Below are positions 1 to 7,037 of a stretch of 8,008 bases of DNA, piece after piece. The stretch is from assembly GCA_030619415.1 (NCBI GenBank), contig JAUXBM010000071.1, positions 1-8,008 of the forward strand. Reading direction: 5' to 3'. The position numbers and the translations under genes were made by a program. How positions within the stretch are numbered: the first letter of the stretch is position 1; each line of letters starts with the position of its first letter. The notes under the pieces were generated by a model. It was not told the DNA's origin. It saw only the letters and a list, made by a program, of their open reading frames with translations, and made no database searches. This stretch comes from Chlorobiota bacterium (lineage in GTDB: Bacteria > Bacteroidota > Bacteroidia > Bacteroidales > F082).

Positions 1-1200
1 AAAAAATGGGGCAGCAGGAAGCTGGAAGATAACTGGCGGTTATCTGACAAAAGACTTTTATTGCAAGCTTATGATGATGACACAGGTGAAGAGACGGAAG
101 TTGGTGTCACGGATTCCGTACAGGTTCAGCCACAAATCAGCGATCCTGAAAAACGTGAGTATTATATGGCTGATATTCCTTTTACCCCGGAACAAAAAGA
201 GGCCTCTGACGAACTTATTATTGAAGCCTATAAAACACTTGGATTCCTGTACCTGGAAGAATTAAATGATACACTAAATGCCCTTGAAACTTACCTGACT
301 TTCCAGGAACGCTATCCGAATAATAAATACAGGCTCGAGGCATGGTATGCGTTGTATAAGATTTATTTAGAACAAGGCGATCAGGAAAAAGCAAACCAAT
401 ACAAAAGTTTTATCATCGGAAATTATCCCGACAGCGACTATGCAAAAGTTATTCTCGATCCTGACTACTACATCAATCAATCGAAGGAAAAAGGCAAAGC
501 AGGTATTTTGTACTCAAAAACTTATAAAGCCTTTGAACGCGAACAATATTTCAGGGTGATAAACTATGCCGAAAGGGGCATTTCGCAATTTCCTGATGAT
601 ACGGCACACGTTCCTAAATTTATGTATTTAAGGGCAATATCGTTGGGCAAAGTGGATGTTCCGGATACACTGTACGCTGCTTTAGATGAGTTGGTAGCAA
701 AATACCCAACAAATGCAGTGTCAGCTATGGCCAGGTCGGTTCTTACCATGTTGCACCAGGATTATGGTCTCGGTGTTGCTCAAGGGGATTCCACACAGGT
801 ATCTACGGTGGCTGAGCCGTCAATTTATCATTTCAACCCTGACGATATTCATATGTTTATGATGATCGCAAACTCTAAAAAAGTAGAGACAGATGCATTA
901 AAAGTCAGGATGTCGGACTTTAAAGGCAAATATTTCCGACTGGTAAAATTGCGCATTAAAAGCCTGATGCTCGATAACCAGCGAACGATTATAACCATCG
1001 GTAACTTTGATAACAAAGATGATGCCGATGATTTTTATTCTGCCCTTAATAATGATGAATATGTTTTGTCGGGTATGGATCCGGATGAGTTTGAATCATT
1101 TATCATTTCGGTGACCAATTACCCCATTTTTTACCGCGACAAGAATGTAAAAGCTTACAAAGAATTTTTTACCGAATTCTATCGTATTTTTGAAAATTAA
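1..1200 (+). CDS. porW: PorW/SprE-type T9SS-associated TPR lipoprotein (3' part, partial)
   Basis: The frame is open from base 1 to the TAA at 1198-1200, so the 5' end, including any lipoprotein signal, lies outside the window; 399 residues are visible. Helical TPR-like repeats cover roughly visible residues 70-160 (including LEAWYALYKIYLEQGD) and 170-250. The stretch REYYMADIPFTPEQ and the upstream KLEDNWRLSDKR resemble what I recall of PorW/SprE proteins. The last ~100 residues form a compact alpha/beta region with an ITIGNFDNKDDADDFYSAL segment, resembling a SPOR-like fold, and end in a NYPIFYRDKNVKAYKEFF tail. PorW/SprE is a periplasmic lipoprotein needed for type IX secretion and, in gliding species, motility; it is thought to connect trans-envelope parts of the machine. 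The downstream bactofilin and AtpZ genes match the usual sprE neighbourhood, which strengthens the call. The alternative is a generic TPR protein. Assignment is by recalled family features and synteny, not a search. Confidence 0.82.
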   Translation, partial: KKWGSRKLEDNWRLSDKRLLLQAYDDDTGEETEVGVTDSVQVQPQISDPEKREYYMADIPFTPEQKEASDELIIEAYKTLGFLYLEELNDTLNALETYLTFQERYPNNKYRLEAWYALYKIYLEQGDQEKANQYKSFIIGNYPDSDYAKVILDPDYYINQSKEKGKAGILYSKTYKAFEREQYFRVINYAERGISQFPDDTAHVPKFMYLRAISLGKVDVPDTLYAALDELVAKYPTNAVSAMARSVLTMLHQDYGLGVAQGDSTQVSTVAEPSIYHFNPDDIHMFMMIANSKKVETDALKVRMSDFKGKYFRLVKLRIKSLMLDNQRTIITIGNFDNKDDADDFYSALNNDEYVLSGMDPDEFESFIISVTNYPIFYRDKNVKAYKEFFTEFYRIFEN

Positions 1201-1240
1201 TTGCGGCAAAACGCATAAATATACTGGTATTTTGAAAAAA

Positions 1241-1636
1241 ATGAAAAACGGAAATAGCGAAGGGCCAACCCGGAATATCGTTGCCCAGGGAACAAGTATC
1301 CAGGGAGATATTGAATCGAGTGGGGATTTTAGGATCGAAGGATCATTAAAAGGGAACATAATAGTAAAGGGGAAAATAGTAATTGGTGCATCAGGTGTTG
1401 TCGAAGGCCAGATCAATTGCCAGAGTGCGGATATTTCGGGGAAAGTTTCTGTTAATATGAAGGTAACTGAGTTAACAATTTTACGGTCAACTTCTGATTT
1501 TAAAGGCGAGATATTCACCAAAAAATTGTCGATTGAACCAGGCGCTATGTTTTCGGGCTCGTGCCAGATGGGTTCTGTTCCATCACCAAAACCCAATGTT
1601 GATCCGACGCCTTTACCAGTTCAAAATGCCAAATAA
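1241..1636 (+). CDS. Bactofilin (polymer-forming cytoskeletal protein)
   Basis: This encodes a 131-residue protein with the bactofilin core at about residues 13-113. Short repeated beta-strand turns rich in Gly, Val and Ile (for example GDFRIEGSLKGNIIVKGKIV, then VEGQINCQSADISGKV) predict a right-handed beta-helix. A short polar N-tail and a Pro-rich C-tail (VPSPKPNVDPTPLP) flank it, as is usual for the family. Bactofilins polymerise without nucleotide into filaments that act as membrane-associated scaffolds for cell shape and for placing envelope proteins. The ATG at 1241 is chosen because the core follows at the normal distance. In-frame TTG codons at 1190 and 1232 would add a tail, the first overlapping the upstream gene by 11 bp. 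The gene starts 40 bp after the PorW-like stop and is probably co-transcribed with it. Family identity is firm; the specific cellular role here is unknown. Confidence 0.9.
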   Translation: MKNGNSEGPTRNIVAQGTSIQGDIESSGDFRIEGSLKGNIIVKGKIVIGASGVVEGQINCQSADISGKVSVNMKVTELTILRSTSDFKGEIFTKKLSIEPGAMFSGSCQMGSVPSPKPNVDPTPLPVQNAK

Positions 1637-1638
1637 CT

Positions 1639-1863
1639 TTGGATAAGAAAGACGAGAAAAGAAAGAAAGAAAGCTCGCTAAAGTTTTATGCCAAATACTC
1701 TTCGCTCGGGCTGCAAATGATTGTTATCATTTTGGCAGGTACTTTTGGGGGTAAAGCACTCGACGACTGGTTGCAATGGGGATTCCCGGTATTTACCCTG
1801 GTCCTCACGCTGGCAGCAGTTGCTTTTTCAATTTATTATGGCATCAGGGAATTTTTAAAATAG
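1639..1863 (+). CDS. atpZ: AtpZ/AtpI-family small membrane protein of the ATP synthase locus
   Basis: This encodes a 74-residue protein with a lysine-rich cytoplasmic N-terminus (residues 1-15) and two predicted membrane helices (about 22-40 and 49-68). Between them, at residues 34-42, lies the GxxGGKxLD-type signature (GTFGGKALD) seen in the AtpZ/AtpI family, where it ends the first helix. AtpZ and AtpI proteins assist assembly of the Fo c-ring and have been linked to Mg2+ or Ca2+ supply for the ATP synthase. No ATG lies upstream in frame near the gene, and the first internal Met (residue 27) falls inside helix 1, so the TTG at 1639 is the best start. It sits 2 bp after the bactofilin stop, which suggests translational coupling. 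The gene normally precedes atpB in Bacteroidota, but atpB does not follow here. Confidence 0.8.
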   Translation: MDKKDEKRKKESSLKFYAKYSSLGLQMIVIILAGTFGGKALDDWLQWGFPVFTLVLTLAAVAFSIYYGIREFLK

Positions 1864-1881
1864 TGTATTTCAAGTAAATAT

Positions 1882-2268
1882 ATGAATAACGGCACATCAA
1901 CTGGTTTTATGCGTAGCTTTAGTATTTTTTCGGCGGCTTTGTTATTGTTGAGCCTTGCCGTTTATTTATGGGTTCCTGCCATTAAAATCACTCCGGCCTA
2001 CCCTTACCTGCTGATTTTTATGTATGCATTTACGCTGGTGATTTATAATATGCTTTCAAAAGCAATAAGCAACAGGCTGGCAAAGTTTGTAAATGCATAT
2101 ATGCTGGTTAACTTTGGTAAACTCGTCTTATACTGCATTATCATTTTTGTATATGCCTGGCTCAACCGCGATGATGCAGTCTCGTTTATCCTCACATTTT
2201 TTATCTACTATTTTCTGTTTACAGCTTACGAAATTACTGCCCTCCTTAAATCGAACAAAGACATTTAA
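1882..2268 (+). CDS. Four-helix membrane protein in the AtpI position
   Basis: This encodes a 128-residue, strongly hydrophobic protein with four predicted membrane helices at about residues 12-32, 39-57, 72-94 and 99-121, a short polar N-terminus and the basic tail LLKSNKDI. Helix 3 contains an NFGK motif (77-80) and the loop before helix 4 carries NRDD (95-98). Size, topology and its place directly after the AtpZ-like gene (18 bp gap) fit the small, poorly conserved protein that commonly sits between atpZ and atpB in Bacteroidota and is often annotated as ATP synthase subunit I-like or hypothetical. Sequence alone does not establish that function; the call rests mostly on context. ATG at 1882 is the first start and leaves a normal short N-terminus. 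No Shine-Dalgarno sequence is evident (AAGTAAATAT precedes the start), which is usual in this phylum. Confidence 0.75.
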   Translation: MNNGTSTGFMRSFSIFSAALLLLSLAVYLWVPAIKITPAYPYLLIFMYAFTLVIYNMLSKAISNRLAKFVNAYMLVNFGKLVLYCIIIFVYAWLNRDDAVSFILTFFIYYFLFTAYEITALLKSNKDI

Positions 2269-2365
2269 GCTGGAAATGACATTTGATGATCTTGTTAATT
2301 TGCGGGTGTAATAAACACAGGTTGGCTCGTTATTTTCCTTTTCAATTTAACAATGGTACTCCTGC

Positions 2366-2370
2366 ACAAT
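2366..2370. repeat. Candidate left target-site duplication (ACAAT)
   Basis: This pentamer directly abuts the outer end of the left terminal inverted repeat and is identical to the one abutting the right repeat. A 5-bp match can arise by chance, so it is supportive rather than decisive evidence for transposition. Confidence 0.5.
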
Positions 2371-2501
2371 GAGACCTTTGCAAAACTTCTTGAGACTGTC
2401 TTTCTGAACGGAGTGAAGAATCCTTATGCCCTGAAAATCAGCTATGTAAAAATCCTTCACTGCATTCAGGATGACAAATTATTGTATTTTGCAAAGGTCT
2501 C
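2371..2501. mobile_element. 131-bp MITE-like palindromic element
   Basis: The element has perfect 15-bp terminal inverted repeats: GAGACCTTTGCAAAA at 2371-2385 and its reverse complement at 2487-2501. Identical ACAAT pentamers flank it (2366-2370 and 2502-2506), a candidate 5-bp target-site duplication. Inside is a second, imperfect inverted pair at 2397-2422 and 2451-2476, matching at 20 of 26 positions. These arms resemble the CATTCTGAACGGAGTGAAGA-type repeat that I recall being widespread in bacterial genomes. There is no coding capacity, so this would be a non-autonomous element mobilised by a transposase elsewhere. The short GAG-beginning ends could suit an IS5-like DDE transposase, but that family link is a guess. 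As RNA the whole unit could fold into one long hairpin, which might also act as a transcript boundary after the upstream gene. Confidence 0.75.
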
Positions 2502-2506
2502 ACAAT
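2502..2506. repeat. Candidate right target-site duplication (ACAAT)
   Basis: This is the copy of the left ACAAT, immediately outside the right terminal inverted repeat. If the element is a true insertion, the pre-insertion site would read CTGCACAATTTAA across the junction. Confidence 0.5.
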
Positions 2507-2613
2507 TTAAAAGTTAAACTCCATTTGTTCAATTACAGGCTATTTAAACTCATTCAAAATTAGTATAAAACATAGGTAATCAGCGATATAAAATACCCAA
2601 ATCTTTTTGATGT

Positions 2614-2621
2614 TACTTTTG
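2614..2621 (+). promoter_or_regulatory. Possible Bacteroidota -7 promoter box (TACTTTTG)
   Basis: TACTTTTG matches the Bacteroidota primary sigma factor -7 consensus TAnnTTTG at every fixed position and lies 85 bp upstream of the ATG at 2707. No good -33 element (TTG or TTTG about 19-21 bp upstream) is visible, and the octamer is common in AT-rich DNA, so the call is weak. A separate promoter here would make sense because the gap isolates the 2707 gene from the upstream operon. Confidence 0.28.
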
Positions 2622-2706
2622 TTCCATTCGTCATTCACCGGAAAGCGATTATGTACAATTTATTTCTAATTTTAGGGATTCAATTTCTAAAACAAACTTT
2701 TGATTC

Positions 2707-3177
2707 ATGCTTGTAAAAGGTTCAGTTGAAGATTTTCTTTATATCCTCGTTGGCGTGATATGGATAGCGTTTTCATTGTACAAAGGGATCAAGAAAAAAA
2801 ATGCCCAAAAACAACAAACCCAGGAAACTTTTGATGCTGAGCCTGAACCGGAAAAAAAGAAGTCGGCATTTGAAACATTTATGGATCAAATTATGGACCA
2901 GGAAGAGCCCGCTCAACAACAAGATGTGGTGTTTGAGTCAGGCGCTGAGCCATTGGATGAAATTGAAAATGAAGAGAAAAGCAAAGTCTTTTCTTATGAT
3001 GATTATTATGAGGAAAGCAACTATGAGAAGAATATAGAAGTCTATAGTGAAGCGGTCACTCAATCAACTGAACTGAAAAACCAACTCCAAACCCCTCTCA
3101 AAAAAAGCAGAAAACCGCGCTTTGATCTTCGGAAGGCAGTGATCTATTCAGAAATCTTAAACAGACGCTACTTCTGA
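2707..3177 (+). CDS. Small single-pass membrane protein with acidic linker and conserved-looking C-terminal motif
   Basis: This encodes a 156-residue protein of unknown function. One hydrophobic segment at about residues 9-25 (FLYILVGVIWIAFSLYK) is followed at once by the basic stop KGIKKK, predicting an N-terminal anchor with the rest in the cytoplasm. Residues 40-110 are rich in Glu, Asp and Gln and look disordered, with clusters such as EPEPEKKK and DQIMDQEEPAQQQD. The protein ends in a basic turn and the compact motif FDLRKAVIYSEILNRRYF (139-156). From memory, similar FDLRKA-YSEIL endings occur in many short Bacteroidota hypothetical proteins, so the tail may be a peptide that docks onto a partner. 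ATG at 2707 is the only reasonable start because the membrane helix begins eight residues later. The gene stands alone between two larger blocks; 114 bp separate it from the receptor gene. Confidence 0.75.
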   Translation: MLVKGSVEDFLYILVGVIWIAFSLYKGIKKKNAQKQQTQETFDAEPEPEKKKSAFETFMDQIMDQEEPAQQQDVVFESGAEPLDEIENEEKSKVFSYDDYYEESNYEKNIEVYSEAVTQSTELKNQLQTPLKKSRKPRFDLRKAVIYSEILNRRYF

Positions 3178-3291
3178 GGATGTTTTAATTGTTGTTAATA
3201 AATGTTAAAAAGGAACATTATTATTTAGTATTTTTACGCCTTTTTGGCAAAGGAAATAAAGCAGGAATTAGTTGTATATAAAATTGCAGGT

Positions 3292-6200
3292 ATGATAAGA
3301 AATTTACTCCTCACATTAGGTATTGTTCTTTTTACCGGTGTGGTCGTGTACGCACAGCAAGGTTCCCTTCAGGGTAAGGTGATTGATAAAGACACCAAAG
3401 AGCCGATACCGTTTGCAAACATTGTGGTCGAGAATAAGGGATCGCAGGTCGGTGGTACTACTTCTGATTTCGATGGAAATTACGTAGTTAAGCCACTTCC
3501 TCCCGGAAAAATTGACGTAAAAGCCACATTCGTCGGTTACAAAACGGTACTTATTCCAGGAGTCCCCATAGGTGCCGACAGAATCAGGTTTTTGGACATT
3601 GAACTTGAAGCAACTGCCGAAACCCTCGAAACAGTAGAAGTTATTGATTATAAAGTGCCGCTGATCGATAAGGATCAAACAGCAAGTGGAGCGACAATTA
3701 CTGCTGAAGAAATAGCAAAAATGCCAATACGAACTGCCAATGCAGTGGCCACAACAGTTGGTGGTGTATTCTCCGAAGATGGTGAAAGGGGAAGTGTGCG
3801 TGGTGCCCGCGATGATGCAACAGCTACCTTTATTGATGGAATTCGTGTGATTGGAAATACAGCCGTTCCGCAGTCAGCTATCGAACAGGTTGATATTATC
3901 CTTGGCGGACTGCCTGCTCGCTATGGTGATGCCACATCAGGCATTATTAATATTACTACCAAAGGACCTGCCAGGCAGTTTAATGCAGGTATTGAACTCG
4001 AAACTTCCCAGTTTTTGGATCCTTATGGTCACAACCGCATTGGATTTAACATAATGGGACCGCTGATCCGTGGAAAAAATAAGAACAACACTTCATTGCT
4101 CGGTTTCTTTATAGCCGGTGACATTAATTTGATAGAAGACAACAGGCCTTCGGCAATAGGTTATTATACGGCCAATGAAGATGCTTTGAACTTTATCAAG
4201 GAGAATCCCTTAAGGCCTTCGGGCCTGGGTGCAGGAACATTCTTAAATGGCGAATTCCTCAGGTCGGATGACCTTGATCATGTGAAAACATCTTTAAACA
4301 CAGGTACACAGAGTTATAACTTTATTGGTAACATCAACATCCGTACAACGGAGACAATTAATTTGACCATTGGCGGTAGTTATTACTATCGAAATGGATC
4401 GGATTGGTTTGGTTTTAATAATTACTACAGAGGTAGCCTGGCCAATTACGATAAAAACCCGTACCGCAAAGAAACAACCTGGCGGGTTTATGGGAAATTT
4501 TCACAACGGTTCCCGGGTTCAGCGGAGAGTACCTCTATTTTCAGGAACTTTTATTATGCCATTCAGTTTGACTACTCGAAGTATAAAGGTGAATATGGCG
4601 ATCCAAACCATCGCGAAGATTTATTCAAGTATGGTTACCTGGGTAAATTTACTACTTTTAAAACGCCAACTTTCGAAATTGGTAGCGACACAGTTGACGG
4701 AAAGTATTACCAAAATGTCTGGTTACTGAATTCATGGGATTTTGATACGCTTGTAGAATGGAGTCCACGCGATGCCAACCCTTTGCTCGCACAACATACA
4801 AACGATTATTATAGTATTTATGAAGGCCAGCCTATCGGGCATTATCAGAATTTCTCCGATATATTACTGGGTGGTGGATTGGTTAACGGAAGTACTCCCA
4901 GGAGTATCTATCAGATTTATGATATACCGGGTGCCAATAAATCGGGTTATGGAAAATATGATAACGATCAGTATAATATCAGGGTAGATGCCTCGCTGGA
5001 TATTAAAAACCATGCACTTAAGCTCGGTTTTCAATACGAACAGCGCGTTAACAGTTATGTAAACTATGGACCAACAGGACTTTGGTTCCTGATGAGAAAT
5101 CTGACCAACTTTCATTTGCAACAGTTGGATTTGGATAACCCCCAGGCAATTTCGCATGATCAGCATGTTGATACAATCCTCTATCCCAGATTATATGACG
5201 GGGCTTCCCAGCGAACTTTTGATAAAAATTTGAGAGAACTTTTAGGACTTGAAGTTGATGGACTGGATTTTATCCTGGTTGATTCGTATGATCCCAACGA
5301 AAATACAATTGAATACTACGATGCGTATGGCGATATGCAAATTGCCAGTATCAATTCTGATCAATTTTCAGTTGGAATGTTCTCACCTGATGAATTGTGG
5401 AACCAGGGTAATTCATATGTCAATTACGCAGGCTTTGACTATAAAGGAAACAAACTGTCGGGCCAACCTGCCTTTAACGATTTTTTCACGGCAACCGATG
5501 AAAATGGCGATTATACAAGACCGGTTGGTGCCTTCCGGCCGATATATATGGCTGGATATATCCAGGACCAGTTCGCATTTAAAGACCTTGTTTTTAACAT
5601 AGGTGTGCGTATTGACAGATACGATGCAAACCAAAAGGTATTGGATGATCCGTTTAGTTTATACCCAACCATAAAAGCCGGTCAGGTAAGTGAACTGCAA
5701 GGAGACCAGGTATCTCATCCTTCAAATATTGGTGATGATTACGTGGTATATGTCGACAAAGTTGACGACCCAGCGTTCGTAACGGGCTACAGAGATGAGT
5801 ACATCTGGTACAATGCTGATGGTATTGAAGTACAAGACCCCAGTGTGCTTGATGTAGGAAATGGCATTTCCCCTCTTTTGGTTGATCCTGACCAGGATCG
5901 GGTATCAGCCGGTTCATTTAAAGATTATGACCCGCAGATTAATGTGATGCCCAGGATCTCATTTTCGTTCCCGGTTTCTGATGAAGCCCTGTTTTTTGCA
6001 CACTATGATGTATTAACTCAGCGTCCAACAAGTAATATATTCACACCGGCGAATGTGTGGTATTATTTCGAAAGCGTTGGGGGACGAATAAATAATCCTT
6101 CATTACAACCCACGCAAACAATCGATTATGAGTTAGGATTTACACAAAAAGTTTCCAATACTTCTTCGATGACCATTACTGTTTTTTACAGGGAAATGCG

Positions 6201-7014
6201 TCAAATGCTTCAGGTTTACAGGTTTAACGGTGCTTATCCTAAGGATTATACCTCTTATAACAACATTGATTTTGGTACTGTAAAAGGTTTAACCATAGCC
6301 TACGACCTTCGTCGTACCCGGAATGCACGTATCAGGGCATCCTATACTTTACAGTTTGCTGATGCTACCGGGGCATCGCCAACAACTGCTGCCTCGCTAA
6401 TTGCTGCCGGCTTACCTAACTTAAGATCAACCTTCCCAATGCCCTGGGACAGAAGGCATGCGTTTAATATCCTCTTTGATTACCGCTGGGCATCAGGCAA
6501 AAACTATAACGGACCACGAACGAACCGCAAAAGCGGTAAAAGGCCAATCGATTGGTTTAGCAACACTGGATTTAGTTTAACGATGACCGGTGGATCAGGC
6601 ATACCTTATACCGCTTCAAGAACTGTTATTTCCCCGCTGTCGGGCGGCACTAACATACTTAAAGGAACCTATAACGGTTCAAGATTGCCCTGGCAATTCA
6701 GGATGGACTTAAGGGTTGACAAAGACATTTATTTCAGGGTTGGAAAAGAAAAAGGCGACCAAACCAGGAGGGCTTATCTGAATATTTTTCTACAGGTTCT
6801 TAACCTGTTGGGTACAAGAAATGTGATTGATGTATACCCATATACCGGTAATCCAAATGATGATGGTTACCTGTCGGCAACAGAATGGCAACGTCAGATT
6901 AACAGCCAGACTGATCCGCAATCGTTCCGTGATTTATATGGTGTATATGTTGATCAGCCGAATAATTACAGTGTGCCCCGCCAGATAAGGCTCGGTGTGA
7001 TTCTTAACTTTTAA
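3292..7014 (+). CDS. Large TonB-dependent outer-membrane receptor with N-terminal CarboxypepD_reg-like domain
   Basis: This encodes 1240 residues from the ATG at 3292. Residues 1-21 form a classic signal peptide (basic MIRN, hydrophobic core, VVVYA before QQ). An in-frame TTG at 3244 would add 16 residues and bury that signal, so ATG is preferred. A carboxypeptidase-regulatory-like beta-sandwich spans about 25-108 (GKVIDKDTKEPIPFANI, then SDFDGNYVVKPLPPG, then FVGYKT). A possible TonB-box region (ETVEVIDYKVPLI, 113-125) precedes the plug at about 129-225 (GSVRGARDDATATFIDGIRV, then EQVDIILGGLPARYGDATSG). The remainder is the 22-strand barrel with large extracellular loops, ending in LGVILNF with the terminal Phe typical of Omp85-assembled proteins. 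It should import a large ligand using TonB energy. No susD follows, so glycan uptake of the SusCD kind is not supported and the substrate is unknown. It probably forms an operon with the secreted-protein gene 23 bp downstream. Confidence 0.9.
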   Translation: MIRNLLLTLGIVLFTGVVVYAQQGSLQGKVIDKDTKEPIPFANIVVENKGSQVGGTTSDFDGNYVVKPLPPGKIDVKATFVGYKTVLIPGVPIGADRIRFLDIELEATAETLETVEVIDYKVPLIDKDQTASGATITAEEIAKMPIRTANAVATTVGGVFSEDGERGSVRGARDDATATFIDGIRVIGNTAVPQSAIEQVDIILGGLPARYGDATSGIINITTKGPARQFNAGIELETSQFLDPYGHNRIGFNIMGPLIRGKNKNNTSLLGFFIAGDINLIEDNRPSAIGYYTANEDALNFIKENPLRPSGLGAGTFLNGEFLRSDDLDHVKTSLNTGTQSYNFIGNINIRTTETINLTIGGSYYYRNGSDWFGFNNYYRGSLANYDKNPYRKETTWRVYGKFSQRFPGSAESTSIFRNFYYAIQFDYSKYKGEYGDPNHREDLFKYGYLGKFTTFKTPTFEIGSDTVDGKYYQNVWLLNSWDFDTLVEWSPRDANPLLAQHTNDYYSIYEGQPIGHYQNFSDILLGGGLVNGSTPRSIYQIYDIPGANKSGYGKYDNDQYNIRVDASLDIKNHALKLGFQYEQRVNSYVNYGPTGLWFLMRNLTNFHLQQLDLDNPQAISHDQHVDTILYPRLYDGASQRTFDKNLRELLGLEVDGLDFILVDSYDPNENTIEYYDAYGDMQIASINSDQFSVGMFSPDELWNQGNSYVNYAGFDYKGNKLSGQPAFNDFFTATDENGDYTRPVGAFRPIYMAGYIQDQFAFKDLVFNIGVRIDRYDANQKVLDDPFSLYPTIKAGQVSELQGDQVSHPSNIGDDYVVYVDKVDDPAFVTGYRDEYIWYNADGIEVQDPSVLDVGNGISPLLVDPDQDRVSAGSFKDYDPQINVMPRISFSFPVSDEALFFAHYDVLTQRPTSNIFTPANVWYYFESVGGRINNPSLQPTQTIDYELGFTQKVSNTSSMTITVFYREMRQMLQVYRFNGAYPKDYTSYNNIDFGTVKGLTIAYDLRRTRNARIRASYTLQFADATGASPTTAASLIAAGLPNLRSTFPMPWDRRHAFNILFDYRWASGKNYNGPRTNRKSGKRPIDWFSNTGFSLTMTGGSGIPYTASRTVISPLSGGTNILKGTYNGSRLPWQFRMDLRVDKDIYFRVGKEKGDQTRRAYLNIFLQVLNLLGTRNVIDVYPYTGNPNDDGYLSATEWQRQINSQTDPQSFRDLYGVYVDQPNNYSVPRQIRLGVILNF

Positions 7015-7025
7015 TGGGTCAACCA

Positions 7026-7031
7026 GGGAGG
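7026..7031 (+). promoter_or_regulatory. Shine-Dalgarno-like ribosome binding site
   Basis: GGGAGG within the purine tract AGGGAGGAAGGAA sits 6 bp before the ATG at 7038. It supports that start over the in-frame ATG at 7068, which alone would still give a good signal peptide. Strong Shine-Dalgarno sequences are uncommon in Bacteroidota, and none of the other genes in this window has a comparable one. Confidence 0.6.
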
Positions 7032-7037
7032 AAGGAA

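Larger units (their letters stand above)
2269..2706. other. Intergenic region with MITE-like insertion; no gene seen
   Basis: This 438-bp stretch holds no convincing open reading frame and no recognisable remnant of atpB, the gene expected after the AtpI-position gene. It contains the palindromic element at 2371-2501 and, further right, a match to the Bacteroidota -7 box at 2614-2621. The rest is AT-rich sequence in which I see no RNA gene and no GC-rich hairpin followed by a T-run. The end of the upstream operon must lie here if transcription stops before 2707. Confidence 0.7.

Noticed and set aside
1096..1596. 166-codon minus-strand frame across the PorW-like and bactofilin genes
   Set aside because: It spans two recognisable + strand genes and shows no family features of its own.
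2371..2501. CRISPR array or attachment site
   Set aside because: The repeats are inverted, not regularly spaced direct repeats, and there is no integrase or tRNA gene nearby.
2269..2706. Degraded atpB remnant
   Set aside because: None of the short translations in this gap resembles the hydrophobic helices of ATP synthase subunit a. The gap is explained by the MITE-like element and AT-rich spacer.
3244..3291. TTG at 3244 as the start of the TonB receptor
   Set aside because: It would place 16 extra, partly charged residues before a complete signal peptide that begins naturally at the ATG at 3292.
3178..3291. Promoter for the receptor gene
   Set aside because: AT-rich partial matches such as TAGTATTT at 3226-3233 exist, but no TAnnTTTG box with a properly spaced -33 element could be found, so no site is called.
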